DNA of 64,000 nt. Source: Fuscovulum ytuae. Lineage in GTDB: Bacteria > Pseudomonadota > Alphaproteobacteria > Rhodobacterales > Rhodobacteraceae. Shown here one piece after another: positions 21,432 to 29,990 of this stretch. The translations under genes and the position numbers were made by a program. Positions within the stretch are counted from its first letter, which is position 1. Every line of letters begins with the position of its first letter. The notes under the pieces were generated by a model. That model searched no databases. It was not told the origin of the DNA and saw only the letters and a program-made list of their open reading frames with translations. The stretch covers positions 1,520,001 to 1,584,000 of the forward strand of contig NZ_CP124535.1 of the NCBI RefSeq assembly GCF_029953595.1. Direction: 5' to 3'.

Positions 21432-22012
21432 GCGATCTTTCCCTTCAATTGAGCATTCAGATAATCCAGCGCCATCTGCACAGCCGCGCCTGCATCGGGC
21501 GGCCCGGATTTCAGCACCTCGCGGATGTAAAGCCCGTCGATCAGCGCGCCGAGGCCTTCGGCCACCTCGACCGCCCGAGGACCCGCCAAAGGCCGCAGGC
21601 AGGCAAGAAGGTTGGACCTCAACCGCCCCTGATAGATGGCCAAAAGCCGCTTTGCCTCGGGCACCGTCTGGGCAAGGACGTAAAAGTTCAGCCACGCCCC
21701 CACCACCTCGCGCCGGAAGTTCCCGGCGCTAAAGCTTGCGGCAAGAATAGCGCGCAGCCGCGCCTCTGGCCCTTCCGCCACGGCCAGCGCCCCGCGCACC
21801 TCTGCCCCATAAAGCGTCAGGACATGGCGCATGGCCGCAAGGAACATATCTTCCTTCGACCCGAAATAATGATGCGCCAAGGCGCTCGACATGCCGGCGC
21901 GCTTGGCGATCTGGCTTACCGTGACGTCCAAAGATCCCACACGCCCGATCTCGCTGATCGTTGCTTTGACCAGCGCCGCCTTTCGGATAGGCTCCATTCC
22001 AAGCTTCGGCAT
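21428..22012 (-). CDS. betI: TetR-type choline-responsive repressor
   Basis: Represses the bet and cho genes until choline is present. The 194-residue protein starts [19 protein letters not shown], with a TetR helix-turn-helix (about 8-55: [32 protein letters not shown]) and an all-helical ligand-binding domain whose sequence resembles BetI ([33 protein letters not shown]). An open N-terminal extension was discarded. It is first of its operon and divergent from choX; the shared 92-bp gap holds an inverted repeat like known BetI boxes. Confidence 0.94.
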   Translation of the reverse strand: MPKLGMEPIRKAALVKATISEIGRVGSLDVTVSQIAKRAGMSSALAHHYFGSKEDMFLAAMRHVLTLYGAEVRGALAVAEGPEARLRAILAASFSAGNFRREVVGAWLNFYVLAQTVPEAKRLLAIYQGRLRSNLLACLRPLAGPRAVEVAEGLGALIDGLYIREVLKSGPPDAGAAVQMALDYLNAQLKGKIA

Positions 22013-22064
22013 GTTCGGTGCGGCCCCTAGAAAATACTTGCCAAACCGAATAAGCGTGAAGTCT

Positions 22065-22078
22065 ATTGACTCGTCAAT
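22065..22078. promoter_or_regulatory. Putative BetI operator
   Basis: ATTGAC and GTCAAT, separated by TC, form a perfect palindrome between divergent betI and choX. The half-sites resemble the E. coli BetI operator. It could control both directions. Confidence 0.7.
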
Positions 22079-22104
22079 CAACAAAAACCGACAGGGAGAC
22101 TGCC

Positions 22105-23031
22105 ATGTTGAAATCCACCCTCCTCGCCAGCGTCGCAACGCTCGCGCTGGCTGGTGCCGTTGCCGCCGAAGGCTGCGACGAGATTGTGTTTTCGGATGTG
22201 GGCTGGACGGACATCACCGCCACCACCGCCGCCACGACCCTGATCCTCGAAGCGCTGGGGTATGAGACGGAAACCAAAGTCCTTTCGGTGCCCGTCACCT
22301 ATACCGGTCTGGCCGAAGGCGATATCGACGTGTTCCTTGGCAACTGGATGCCTTCGATGGAGGCCGACATCGCCCCCTATCGCGATGCGGGCACGGTCGA
22401 CACCGTCCGCGCCAATCTGGAAGGCGCGAAATACACGCTGGCCACCAATGAACACGGCGCGTCTCTCGGCATCACCGATTTCGCCAATATCAAAGACCAG
22501 AAAGACGCGCTTGGTGCGGAAATCTACGGTATCGAACCGGGCAATGACGGCAACCGTCTGGTGCTTGAAGCGATCAATAGCCCCGATTTCGGCATGGACG
22601 GGTTCGAACTGGTCGAATCCTCGGAACAGGGCATGCTCGCCGAAGTGGCCAGCAAGACCGAAGCCGGCGAACCCATCGTCTTCCTCGCTTGGGAACCCCA
22701 TCCGATGAACGCGAATTTCAAGCTGACCTATCTGACCGGGGGCGACGCGCTTTTTGGGCCTGATTTCGGTGGCGCGACGATCTTCACCAACACCCGCAAA
22801 GGCTATGTCGCGGAATGCCCGAACACGGGCAAGCTGCTCCAAAACCTCGTCTTCTCCCTGCCGATGGAGAATGAGATCATGGGCGCCATCCTGAATGACG
22901 GCGCGGATCCCAGCGATGCCGCCAAGGCATGGCTTGCCGCCAACCCCACCGCGTGGGAGCCGTGGCTGGACGGCGTGACCACCAAGGATGGCGGCGACGC
23001 CAAGGCTGCCGTCGCGGCCGCGCTGCAATAA
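22105..23031 (+). CDS. choX: Choline ABC transporter substrate-binding protein
   Basis: Periplasmic choline receptor of the ChoXWV importer. The 308-residue protein has a signal peptide (MLKSTLLASVATLALAGAVAA), then a type II periplasmic-binding fold with the CDEIVFSDVGWTDITATTA start, DVFLGNWMPSM, and the WEPHPMN segment. The aromatic residues Trp and Tyr around NWMPSM, GDGNRL and WEPHPM would form the quaternary-ammonium aromatic box. ATG 22105 is preceded by CAGGGAGAC. It is divergent from betI and precedes choW after 69-90 bp that contain a strong hairpin. Confidence 0.94.
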   Translation: MLKSTLLASVATLALAGAVAAEGCDEIVFSDVGWTDITATTAATTLILEALGYETETKVLSVPVTYTGLAEGDIDVFLGNWMPSMEADIAPYRDAGTVDTVRANLEGAKYTLATNEHGASLGITDFANIKDQKDALGAEIYGIEPGNDGNRLVLEAINSPDFGMDGFELVESSEQGMLAEVASKTEAGEPIVFLAWEPHPMNANFKLTYLTGGDALFGPDFGGATIFTNTRKGYVAECPNTGKLLQNLVFSLPMENEIMGAILNDGADPSDAAKAWLAANPTAWEPWLDGVTTKDGGDAKAAVAAALQ

Positions 23032-23054
23032 ACCGCATCACTCTGCGGCGACCC

Positions 23055-23075
23055 CCGGGGGCTTCGCGCCCCCGG
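23055..23075 (+). terminator. Hairpin between choX and choW
   Basis: CCGGGGGC, loop TTCGC, GCCCCCGG; no T-run follows. A second small stem, GCGGA/TCCGC, comes right after it. This may lower choW and choV expression relative to choX, as is usual for binding-protein transporters. Confidence 0.55.
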
Positions 23076-23076
23076 A

Positions 23077-23107
23077 CCCCCGCGGAGTATTTCCGCCAAG
23101 ATGAAGG
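23077..23107 (+). repeat. Intergenic element, copy f
   Basis: CCCCCGCGGAGTATTTCC then GCCAAGATGAAGGGG, matching copies d and e in the GAGTATTT and GCCAAGATGAAG blocks. It points towards choW and supplies the false upstream ATG at 23101. Confidence 0.65.
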
Positions 23108-23121
23108 GGGGCTTGCTTCGG

Positions 23122-23958
23122 ATGGAGTGGCTGACCGATTACAAGATCCCGGTGGGCAAGACGGCGAAGGCCGCCTTCGACTGGATGAACAGCCATCTTG
23201 GCCCCCTGTTCGACGCGATCTCGGTCGTGATGGAGGCGATGATCGACGGCATCCTTTGGGTGCTGCAAACGCCCCACCCTATGGTCATCATTGCGGCCTT
23301 CATCGGGCTGACATGGTATCTGCAGCGGTCTTGGAAGGTCTGCCTTGGGGTTTTCTTCGGGTTTCTGTTTATCCTGAACCAAGGCTATTGGGAGGAAACG
23401 ACCGAAAGCCTGACCCTTATCCTTGCCGCCTGTGTCGTCTGCATGGGGGTTGGCGTGCCCATCGGCATCGCCGCCGCGCATCGCCCGCGGCTTTACCGCG
23501 CCATGGTGCCGGTGCTTGACCTGATGCAGACGCTGCCCACCTTCGTCTATCTGATCCCGGCCATCGTTTTCTTCGGCCTTGGCATGGTGCCGGGTCTGAT
23601 TGCCACGGTGATCTTCGTCCTGCCCGCGCCGATCCGCCTGACCCATCTGGGGATTTCGACCACGCCGCAGGCCCTTTTGGAGGCCGCGACCGCCTTTGGC
23701 GCCACCCCCCGACAAAGGTTGTGGAAGGTGGAACTGCCTTGGGCGCTGCCGCAGATCATGGCGGGGCTGAACCAGACGATCATGCTGTCGCTGTCCATGG
23801 TGGTGATCGCCGCGCTTGTGGGCGCGAATGGCCTTGGCGTGCCGGTCATCCGGGCGCTGAATTCCGTCAACACCTCGCTTGGTTTTGAATCCGGCTTCAT
23901 CATCGTGGTGGTCGCCATCCTTCTGGATCGCATGCTGCGGATCGGAGATCAGAAATGA
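23122..23958 (+). CDS. choW: Choline ABC transporter permease
   Basis: Membrane subunit of the choline importer, 278 residues from ATG 23122, with about six to seven membrane segments and the ABC-permease coupling-loop motif EAATAFGATPRQRLWKVELPWALP. The GVPIGIAAAHRPRLYRAMVPVLDLMQTLPTFVYLIPAIVF core is typical of OpuA/ProW/ChoW. An in-frame ATG at 23101 falls in a dispersed repeat and is unlikely to be the start. Its stop overlaps the choV start by four bases (ATGA). Confidence 0.93.
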   Translation: MEWLTDYKIPVGKTAKAAFDWMNSHLGPLFDAISVVMEAMIDGILWVLQTPHPMVIIAAFIGLTWYLQRSWKVCLGVFFGFLFILNQGYWEETTESLTLILAACVVCMGVGVPIGIAAAHRPRLYRAMVPVLDLMQTLPTFVYLIPAIVFFGLGMVPGLIATVIFVLPAPIRLTHLGISTTPQALLEAATAFGATPRQRLWKVELPWALPQIMAGLNQTIMLSLSMVVIAALVGANGLGVPVIRALNSVNTSLGFESGFIIVVVAILLDRMLRIGDQK

Positions 23959-25013
23959 CCCGCATGTCAGCGCCACAGGAGACCGCAGGTCTTGCCGTGC
24001 GGTTCGACAATGTCTCTATCGTTTTTGGCGATGCGCCCGGCCGCGCCCTGCCCCTGATGGATGACGGAAAATCGCGGGCCGAGGTGCAGAATGCCACCGG
24101 GCAGGTGCTGGGGGTGCATGATTGCTCGCTCGACGTGGCCGAAGGCGAAATCCTTGTCCTCATGGGCCTGTCGGGATCGGGGAAATCCACCCTGCTGCGC
24201 GCGGTGAATGCCCTTAACCCTGTCTGCCGGGGTGCGGTCTGGGTCTGCGACGGCAACGGGCTTGTCGATGTCACCCATGCCGATGCCGATACGCTGCGCC
24301 GCATCCGGTTGACCCGTGTCGCGATGGTGTTCCAACAATTTGGCCTTCTGCCTTGGCGCACGGTGCGCGAAAATGTGGGGCTTGGTCTTGAACTGGGCGG
24401 CATGTCACCTGCCGAACGGCGCGACCGGGTGGATACCCAGCTTGAACTCGTGAACCTGTCGCAATGGGCCGACCGCAAGGTGGGCGAACTGTCCGGCGGC
24501 ATGCAGCAGCGCGTGGGCCTAGCCCGCGCCTTTGCCACCGAGGCCCCGATCCTGCTGATGGATGAACCCTTTTCGGCGCTGGACCCCCTGATCCGTGCGC
24601 GTTTGCAGGATGAACTTCTCGACCTGCAAGCCACGCTGAAACGCACCATCATCTTCGTCAGCCACGATCTGGACGAGGCCTTCAAGATCGGCAACCGCAT
24701 TGCCCTGATGGAGGGCGGCCGCATCGTCCAATGCGGCACGGCACGCCAGATCATCGCTAACCCGGTGTCGGATTACGTTGCCGATTTCGTGGCGCATATG
24801 AACCCGCTGGGCGTTCTGACCGCGCGCGATGTGATGGCGGCGGGGGCAACCGCGCAAGGCCGTGCGGTGGATGCCGAAACCCCCGTCCGCGCGGTGATGG
24901 AGATGCTGCGTGATGGTGCTTCAGACCTGACCGTGACCGAAGCCGGCCACCCCATCGGGGCCATCCGCGCTGCCGATGTCATGGCCCGGCTGATCAATCC
25001 GCGCGGGGCATGA
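23955..25013 (+). CDS. choV: Choline ABC transporter ATP-binding protein
   Basis: ATPase of the choline importer, 352 residues. It has a 45-residue N-terminal extension before Walker A (GLSGSGKSTLL), the Q-loop VFQQFGLLPWRTV, the signature LSGGMQQRVGLARAF, Walker B PILLMDEPFSALD and switch His in FVSHDLDEA. A CBS-like C-terminal region (about 280-345) is typical of the glycine-betaine/choline branch. Translationally coupled to choW. It converges on an unrelated minus-strand gene 10 bp away. Confidence 0.95.
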   Translation: MTRMSAPQETAGLAVRFDNVSIVFGDAPGRALPLMDDGKSRAEVQNATGQVLGVHDCSLDVAEGEILVLMGLSGSGKSTLLRAVNALNPVCRGAVWVCDGNGLVDVTHADADTLRRIRLTRVAMVFQQFGLLPWRTVRENVGLGLELGGMSPAERRDRVDTQLELVNLSQWADRKVGELSGGMQQRVGLARAFATEAPILLMDEPFSALDPLIRARLQDELLDLQATLKRTIIFVSHDLDEAFKIGNRIALMEGGRIVQCGTARQIIANPVSDYVADFVAHMNPLGVLTARDVMAAGATAQGRAVDAETPVRAVMEMLRDGASDLTVTEAGHPIGAIRAADVMARLINPRGA

Positions 25014-25022
25014 CGGTCAGGG

Positions 25023-25643
25023 TCAATTGGGCTGACGCGCGAATTCAACCGCGCCGAAATCGCCTGACAGATCGCGCAAGGTCATCACGCCGTCATCGAT
25101 ATAGTCCAACATCCAGCAAGCATCCGCCGCCGGATCATCGCCATAGCGGTAAAGGTTGATCACCATCCCCTGATGGATCGTGCCATCCGCGCAGGCATCG
25201 CCGACCGACATCATGAAGCGATCCTGTTCCTCATCCATCAGGAACTCGGTCCAGTCCATCCCATAGATGCCGATGGTGAATGGATTTTCCTCGCCCACCG
25301 GGCGCCAGTCGCCCTGCATGAATTGAAGGTTTCCCTCATAAAGATCATCCGTCACCCGCGTGACTGAGGTCAAGGAAAGCGCCGCCGAGGAATCTCCGAT
25401 GTCGGACAGGAGCCCCTGCACATCAACCGCCGCCAACATGGGCAGATCGGCCAACATCTCGGCCCCCTGATCCGTGGCCACGAAAAGATCAAAACCCGCC
25501 GCGTTCAGAAAGCAGCCCTCATCGCCACAGGCGATAAAATAGCCGCGCCCTTCATATGTCTCTTGTCCAAAGGCCAAGAGGGGAAACAGGCCCAGCAGAC
25601 CCGCCATAACGAACAACCCACGCACCACGCACACTCCACACAC
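25023..25643 (-). CDS. Uncharacterised secreted protein
   Basis: A 206-residue exported protein I do not recognise. The N-terminal hydrophobic run (LFVMAGLLGLFPLLAFGQ) is a signal peptide; the exact start is uncertain because a later ATG within it would also work. The mature protein is acidic, with cysteines in ACGDEGCFL, GDACADG and ADACWML that may form disulfides. It follows topA on the minus strand after 55 bp, and may share its transcript. Confidence 0.65.
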   Translation of the reverse strand: MCGVCVVRGLFVMAGLLGLFPLLAFGQETYEGRGYFIACGDEGCFLNAAGFDLFVATDQGAEMLADLPMLAAVDVQGLLSDIGDSSAALSLTSVTRVTDDLYEGNLQFMQGDWRPVGEENPFTIGIYGMDWTEFLMDEEQDRFMMSVGDACADGTIHQGMVINLYRYGDDPAADACWMLDYIDDGVMTLRDLSGDFGAVEFARQPN

Positions 25644-25697
25644 GAACCTGCGCCGTGGATAACAGGCCGCGCCGCTTTTGTCGCCTGTCCGAAAGCG

Positions 25698-28283
25698 CTA
25701 GTTTTTGGCCTTGGCCACCGCCTTTGCCTTTACCGCCGACTTGGGCTTGGCCGCAGCCTTAGGCTTGGCGCTCTTGGCGGCGGCCTTTGGCTTGCCCGCC
25801 TTCTTGCCGCCGGCCTTGCCCGCTTTTTCCGCAATCAAAACCAGCGCCTCGTCCAAAGAGATCGCCTCCGGCTCCACCCCTTTGGGCAGCGTCGCGTTCA
25901 CTTTGGCCCATTTCACATAAGGCCCGTATTTTCCGGGCATGACCTGAACTTCGCCGCCATCGGGATGGTCGCCCAACACCCGCAATGGCCCAGCTGGGGC
26001 TGCCGACCCGCGCCCGCGCGTGGCCTTTTGGGCCAGAACCTCTACCGCGCGGTTCATCCCGATGGTGAAAACCTCTTCCACATCGGGAATATTGGCATAG
26101 ACCGTCCCATGTTTCACATAAGGCCCGAACCGCCCGATCCCCGCCTCGACCAGGACGCCATCCGCCGGATGCGGCCCGATCGGACGGGGCAGATTCAAAA
26201 GTTGCAGCCCACGTTCCAGCGTCATGCTTTCCGGCGACCACCCTTTGGGCAGGCTGGCGCGCGGCGGTTTCGGGTTGGCCTCGCTCGCCTCGCCCTTCTG
26301 AACATAGGGGCCAAAGCGCCCGGCGCGCAGGCTGATCGGCTGGCCATCCTCGTCTTGACCCAAGACTGTGCCATCGGCCGAAATCGCGCCGCCCTCCTCC
26401 CCGCCGCCGATGGGGCGGGTATAGCGGCATTCGGGATAATTCCCGCAGCCAATGAAGGCCCCACCCGACCGTGCCGTCTTCAAATGCAGCCGCCCGTTGC
26501 CGCAAACGGGGCAGGATCGGGGATCAGACCCATCCGCCCGCGCCGGATAAAGATGCGGGGCCAGAAACTCATCAATCTTTTCAAGCACCTCGCCGATCCG
26601 CAGATCGGCGGTTTCCGCGATGGCCGCACTGAAATCCCGCCAGAAGCGCGACAGAACCTCCTTGTAATCCCGCTCGCCCGCCGAAACGTCATCCAGTTGC
26701 GTTTCAAGATCGGCGGTGAAGTCGAAATCGACATAGCGACGGAAATAGTTGGTCAGAAAGGCCGTCACCAACCGCCCTTTATCTTCGGGGATCAGGCGGT
26801 TCTTGTCCTTGCGCACATACTCGCGGTCCTGAATCGTGCCGATGATGCTGGCATAGGTTGAAGGGCGGCCGATCCCCAACTCCTCCATCCGCTTCACCAG
26901 TGTCGCTTCGGTATAGCGCGGCGGGGGCTGGGTGAAATGCTGCTCCGGGCTGACCCCGCGCTTATCAACCGCCTCGCCCTGCATCACCTGCGGCAGGCGG
27001 CCCTCATCCTCATCCTCGTCATCGCGGCCTTCGTCATAGACGGCAAGAAAGCCGTCAAACAGCACCACCTGCCCCGTCGCGCGCAAGAGGACCTCGCCAT
27101 CCGCGCTGCCCACATCAACCGAGGTGCGTTCCAGCCGCGCCGCCGCCATCTGGCTCGCGATGGTCCGCTTCCAGATCAGTTCGTAAAGCTTCTTCTGATC
27201 CGGCTCGGCAAGGCGCAGCTTTTCCGGCCCCGCTGACATGTCGGTGGGCCGGATGCATTCATGCGCCTCTTGCGCATTCTTGGCCTTGTTTTTGTACATG
27301 CGGGGGCTTTCCGGCACGTAATTCGCCCCGAAACGACGCTTGATCTCATCCCGCGCGGCCATCACCGCCTCGGGCGCCATGTCGATGCCGTCGGTCCGCA
27401 TATAGGTGATGTGACCCGCCTCATAGAGGCGCTGCGCCGCGCTCATGGTGGCCTTCGCGCCCATGCCGTATTTTCGGCTCGCCTCTTGCTGAAGGGTCGA
27501 TGTCATGAAGGGGGCAAAGGGGTTTCGGCTGGCAGGCTTCGCCTCAACCGCCTTGACCGTCAATGTTCGCGAAGTGACAGCTTTTACCGCCAACTCGGCC
27601 GCTTCGGCCGTGGGAATGTCGAATTTTGACAGTTTCTTCCCGCCCAGAACCGTCAGCGTGGCTTCGAATTCCTGCCCCCGCGGCGTGGCCAGAACGGCCT
27701 TCACCGTCCAGTATTCCTGCGCGCGGAAGGCCTCGATCTCCATCTCGCGTTCGACGATCAGACGCAGACAGACGGATTGCACGCGCCCCGCCGATTTCGC
27801 CCCCGGCAGTTTGCGCCACAAGACGGGCGACAGGGTAAAGCCCACCAGATAGTCCAACGCGCGGCGGGCCAGATAGGCCTCGACCAACGCCTCATCCACC
27901 TCGCGCGGCTCCTTCATCGCCTTGGTAACGGCATCCTTCGTGATGGCGTTGAAGGTCACACGGGCAACCTTCTTGCCCTTCTTGATGGAAGAGGCGAGCG
28001 CTTCTTTCAGATGCCAGGAAATCGCCTCGCCCTCGCGATCCGGGTCGGTGGCAAGGATCAGCGTATCGTCGGATTTCAACGCCTCGGCGATGGCGCGGAC
28101 ATGCTTCTTCGATTCTGCCGCAACCTCCCATTCCATGCGGAAATCCTGTTCGGGATCGACAGATCCGTCCTTGGGCGGCAGGTCCCGCACATGGCCGTAA
28201 GACGCCAGAACCGTGAAATCGGAACCCAAATATTTGTTGATCGTCTTCGCCTTGGCAGGGCTTTCCACAACGACGACAGCCAT
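25698..28283 (-). CDS. topA: DNA topoisomerase I
   Basis: Relaxes negatively supercoiled DNA. The 861-residue protein begins MAVVVVESPAKAKTINKYLG (TOPRIM domain) and shows the acidic DPDREGEAISWH motif and the active-site tyrosine in GHITYMRTDGIDM (about residue 305). Zinc-finger-like CPVC...C...C topoisomerase C4 repeats occur near 600-650, followed by repeated GRFGPYV modules and a Lys/Ala-rich tail of about 45 residues with many AK/AAKPK repeats, common in alphaproteobacterial TopA. ATG 28283 is chosen over an upstream extension. dprA lies upstream on the same strand. Confidence 0.97.
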   Translation of the reverse strand: MAVVVVESPAKAKTINKYLGSDFTVLASYGHVRDLPPKDGSVDPEQDFRMEWEVAAESKKHVRAIAEALKSDDTLILATDPDREGEAISWHLKEALASSIKKGKKVARVTFNAITKDAVTKAMKEPREVDEALVEAYLARRALDYLVGFTLSPVLWRKLPGAKSAGRVQSVCLRLIVEREMEIEAFRAQEYWTVKAVLATPRGQEFEATLTVLGGKKLSKFDIPTAEAAELAVKAVTSRTLTVKAVEAKPASRNPFAPFMTSTLQQEASRKYGMGAKATMSAAQRLYEAGHITYMRTDGIDMAPEAVMAARDEIKRRFGANYVPESPRMYKNKAKNAQEAHECIRPTDMSAGPEKLRLAEPDQKKLYELIWKRTIASQMAAARLERTSVDVGSADGEVLLRATGQVVLFDGFLAVYDEGRDDEDEDEGRLPQVMQGEAVDKRGVSPEQHFTQPPPRYTEATLVKRMEELGIGRPSTYASIIGTIQDREYVRKDKNRLIPEDKGRLVTAFLTNYFRRYVDFDFTADLETQLDDVSAGERDYKEVLSRFWRDFSAAIAETADLRIGEVLEKIDEFLAPHLYPARADGSDPRSCPVCGNGRLHLKTARSGGAFIGCGNYPECRYTRPIGGGEEGGAISADGTVLGQDEDGQPISLRAGRFGPYVQKGEASEANPKPPRASLPKGWSPESMTLERGLQLLNLPRPIGPHPADGVLVEAGIGRFGPYVKHGTVYANIPDVEEVFTIGMNRAVEVLAQKATRGRGSAAPAGPLRVLGDHPDGGEVQVMPGKYGPYVKWAKVNATLPKGVEPEAISLDEALVLIAEKAGKAGGKKAGKPKAAAKSAKPKAAAKPKSAVKAKAVAKAKN

Positions 28284-28623
28284 CAATTTTCCTTCCAAAG
28301 GGCCCCGGACAACAGCGCGGCAACATGTGGGCGAAGCGCCATGCTTGTCAATGCAGCCAGATGCACGCCCCCAAATGCCGCCCTCGCCCCCCCCTCTATC
28401 TTCCCCCCACAATCCGAACAATCGCCATCAAAGGCCGATCCTCGCCCCATTTTTCTGTCGGGAAATATCCACAAGGGGTGAATTGGCCGCAGGCAAAGAG
28501 GGGACGCGCGCATCCCCTGACGGCAGAGCCAAAGCGCCGCAGGCGCACAGGTGATCGGAAAGGCCTGCGCAGCCCCATCCGGGGCCGTGTTCACCGCAAT
28601 CACCGTTGCAACCGCAGCGCGGT
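28284..28623. other. topA-dprA spacer
   Basis: This 340-bp region between leftward dprA and topA has no supported gene. It holds copy c of the dispersed element and a small hairpin, GGGGA/TCCCC at about 28499-28517. Open frames there have no recognisable protein pattern. Confidence 0.5.
28448..28497 (-). repeat. Intergenic element, copy c
   Basis: Read leftward: GCGGCCAATTCACCCC, then GGATATTTCCCGACAGAAAAATG. It shares GCGGCC-ATTCACCCC with copy d and GGATATTT plus GACAGAAAA with copies a and b. It lies between dprA and topA, in the direction of topA. Confidence 0.65.
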
Positions 28624-29790
28624 TCAGGCCCGCGACAACATCCCCCCCGGCTGCCGTAGGACCTGCCCCTCCATCTCCAGCGCGACCAGACCACGCGCCA
28701 CCGCCTCGGCTGGCAGGCCAAGGTCGCGAATCAACTGATCCTCTGCCACCGGGCATGGCCCCAGTCGGGTCAGAATTTGCCCATGCAGCGCCGCCATATC
28801 CGCCAAGGGACGCCGGGGCGGAACGGGGCCGGGCAGGTCGCCACCCGGCGGGGCGGGCATATCTTCGATCACATCCGCCTCATCGACCGCCTCCTCAAGA
28901 TGCCCGGTCACCGCTGCCAACCCCTCCAGCACATCCGACACTTGCCGCACCAGAACCGCCCCGTCCCGGATGAGCAAATTGCACCCCGCGGCGCGCGCAT
29001 CGAACGGGTGTCCCGGAACGGCCATCACCTCGCGCCCCATATCCAACGCATCCCGCGCCGTGATCAGCGACCCGGACCGCGCCGCCGCCTCCACCACCAC
29101 TACCGCCCGCGCCATCCCGGCGATGATCCGATTGCGCAGCGGAAAATGCCGGGCCTGCGGCACCAGTCCCATCGGCTGTTCCGACACCAGACAGCCACCC
29201 TCAGACAAACGCGCGGCAAGCGCGGCATTTTCTTCGGGGTAGACGACATCAACCCCCCCGGCCATCACAGCAACCGTCCCGGTTGGCAGCGCCGCCTCAT
29301 GCGCCTCGGCGTCGATGCCGCGCGCCAGCCCCGACACCACCACCTGCCCCGCCGCACCCAGCCCCTGCGCCAGCCGCCTTGCCATCCGCAACCCCAGCGA
29401 TGACGCATTCCGCGCACCGACCAGCGCCACCATGGACCGTGCCAGCCATGACGGATCGCCGCGCACCCACAAAAAGGGCGGCGCATCAGGTAATTGCGCC
29501 AGAAGAGCGGGATAAAGCCCGTCGCCGGGTACCACCATTCGCGCGCCGGCAAGCCGCGCCTGCGCCATCTCATGACGCGCTACCTCGACCGGGCAGGGGG
29601 AATACTCTTCCACCCCTGCCGCCCGCGCCACATCTGGCAGCGCGGCCAGCGCCGCCGCAACCGATCCATGCTCTGCCACCAGCCTGTGATAAGTCACCGC
29701 CCCCACCCGTCGGGATCGGATCAGTCGCAACCGATCAACAGGGTCCGCCGCATGGGCATCGCAGGGGGCCGGGATCGAAAAATCACGCAT
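28624..29790 (-). CDS. dprA: DNA-processing protein DprA
   Basis: Loads RecA on incoming single-stranded DNA during transformation; in Rhodobacter it also supports gene-transfer-agent uptake. The 388-residue protein has a Rossmann-like core: VALVGARNASSLGLRMARRLA, the phosphate-binding VVSGLARGIDAEAHEAAL, and GTVAVMAGGVDVVYPEEN. An N-terminal SAM-like region and a C-terminal winged-helix (ILTRLGPCPVAEDQLIRDLGL) complete it. The start at 29790 gives MRDFSIPAP. It is upstream of topA and divergent from gabT. Confidence 0.93.
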   Translation of the reverse strand: MRDFSIPAPCDAHAADPVDRLRLIRSRRVGAVTYHRLVAEHGSVAAALAALPDVARAAGVEEYSPCPVEVARHEMAQARLAGARMVVPGDGLYPALLAQLPDAPPFLWVRGDPSWLARSMVALVGARNASSLGLRMARRLAQGLGAAGQVVVSGLARGIDAEAHEAALPTGTVAVMAGGVDVVYPEENAALAARLSEGGCLVSEQPMGLVPQARHFPLRNRIIAGMARAVVVVEAAARSGSLITARDALDMGREVMAVPGHPFDARAAGCNLLIRDGAVLVRQVSDVLEGLAAVTGHLEEAVDEADVIEDMPAPPGGDLPGPVPPRRPLADMAALHGQILTRLGPCPVAEDQLIRDLGLPAEAVARGLVALEMEGQVLRQPGGMLSRA

Positions 29791-29955
29791 CACACCACAC
29801 CTTCTGTTGTGCAGTCTTTGATGTTGCGGCCCAAAGTTTAACCTTGGGTGAATCGTCACGCGCCCCATCGCGCAATCCCGACGGATTTTCCCCTTGCTGC
29901 GTCGTCTTCCGCATTGAAGGCCAGCCTGAAGTTTGATCAAATACCGCACAAATTC

Positions 29956-29972
29956 GGGTCCGTTTCGGACCC
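29956..29972 (+). promoter_or_regulatory. Small leader hairpin of gabT
   Basis: GGGTCCG, loop TTT, CGGACCC, a perfect stem ending 8 bp before the GGAG ribosome-binding site. It could affect initiation or mRNA stability; no ligand domain is visible. Confidence 0.4.
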
Positions 29973-29990
29973 CGTGGAATGGAGTTAGCC

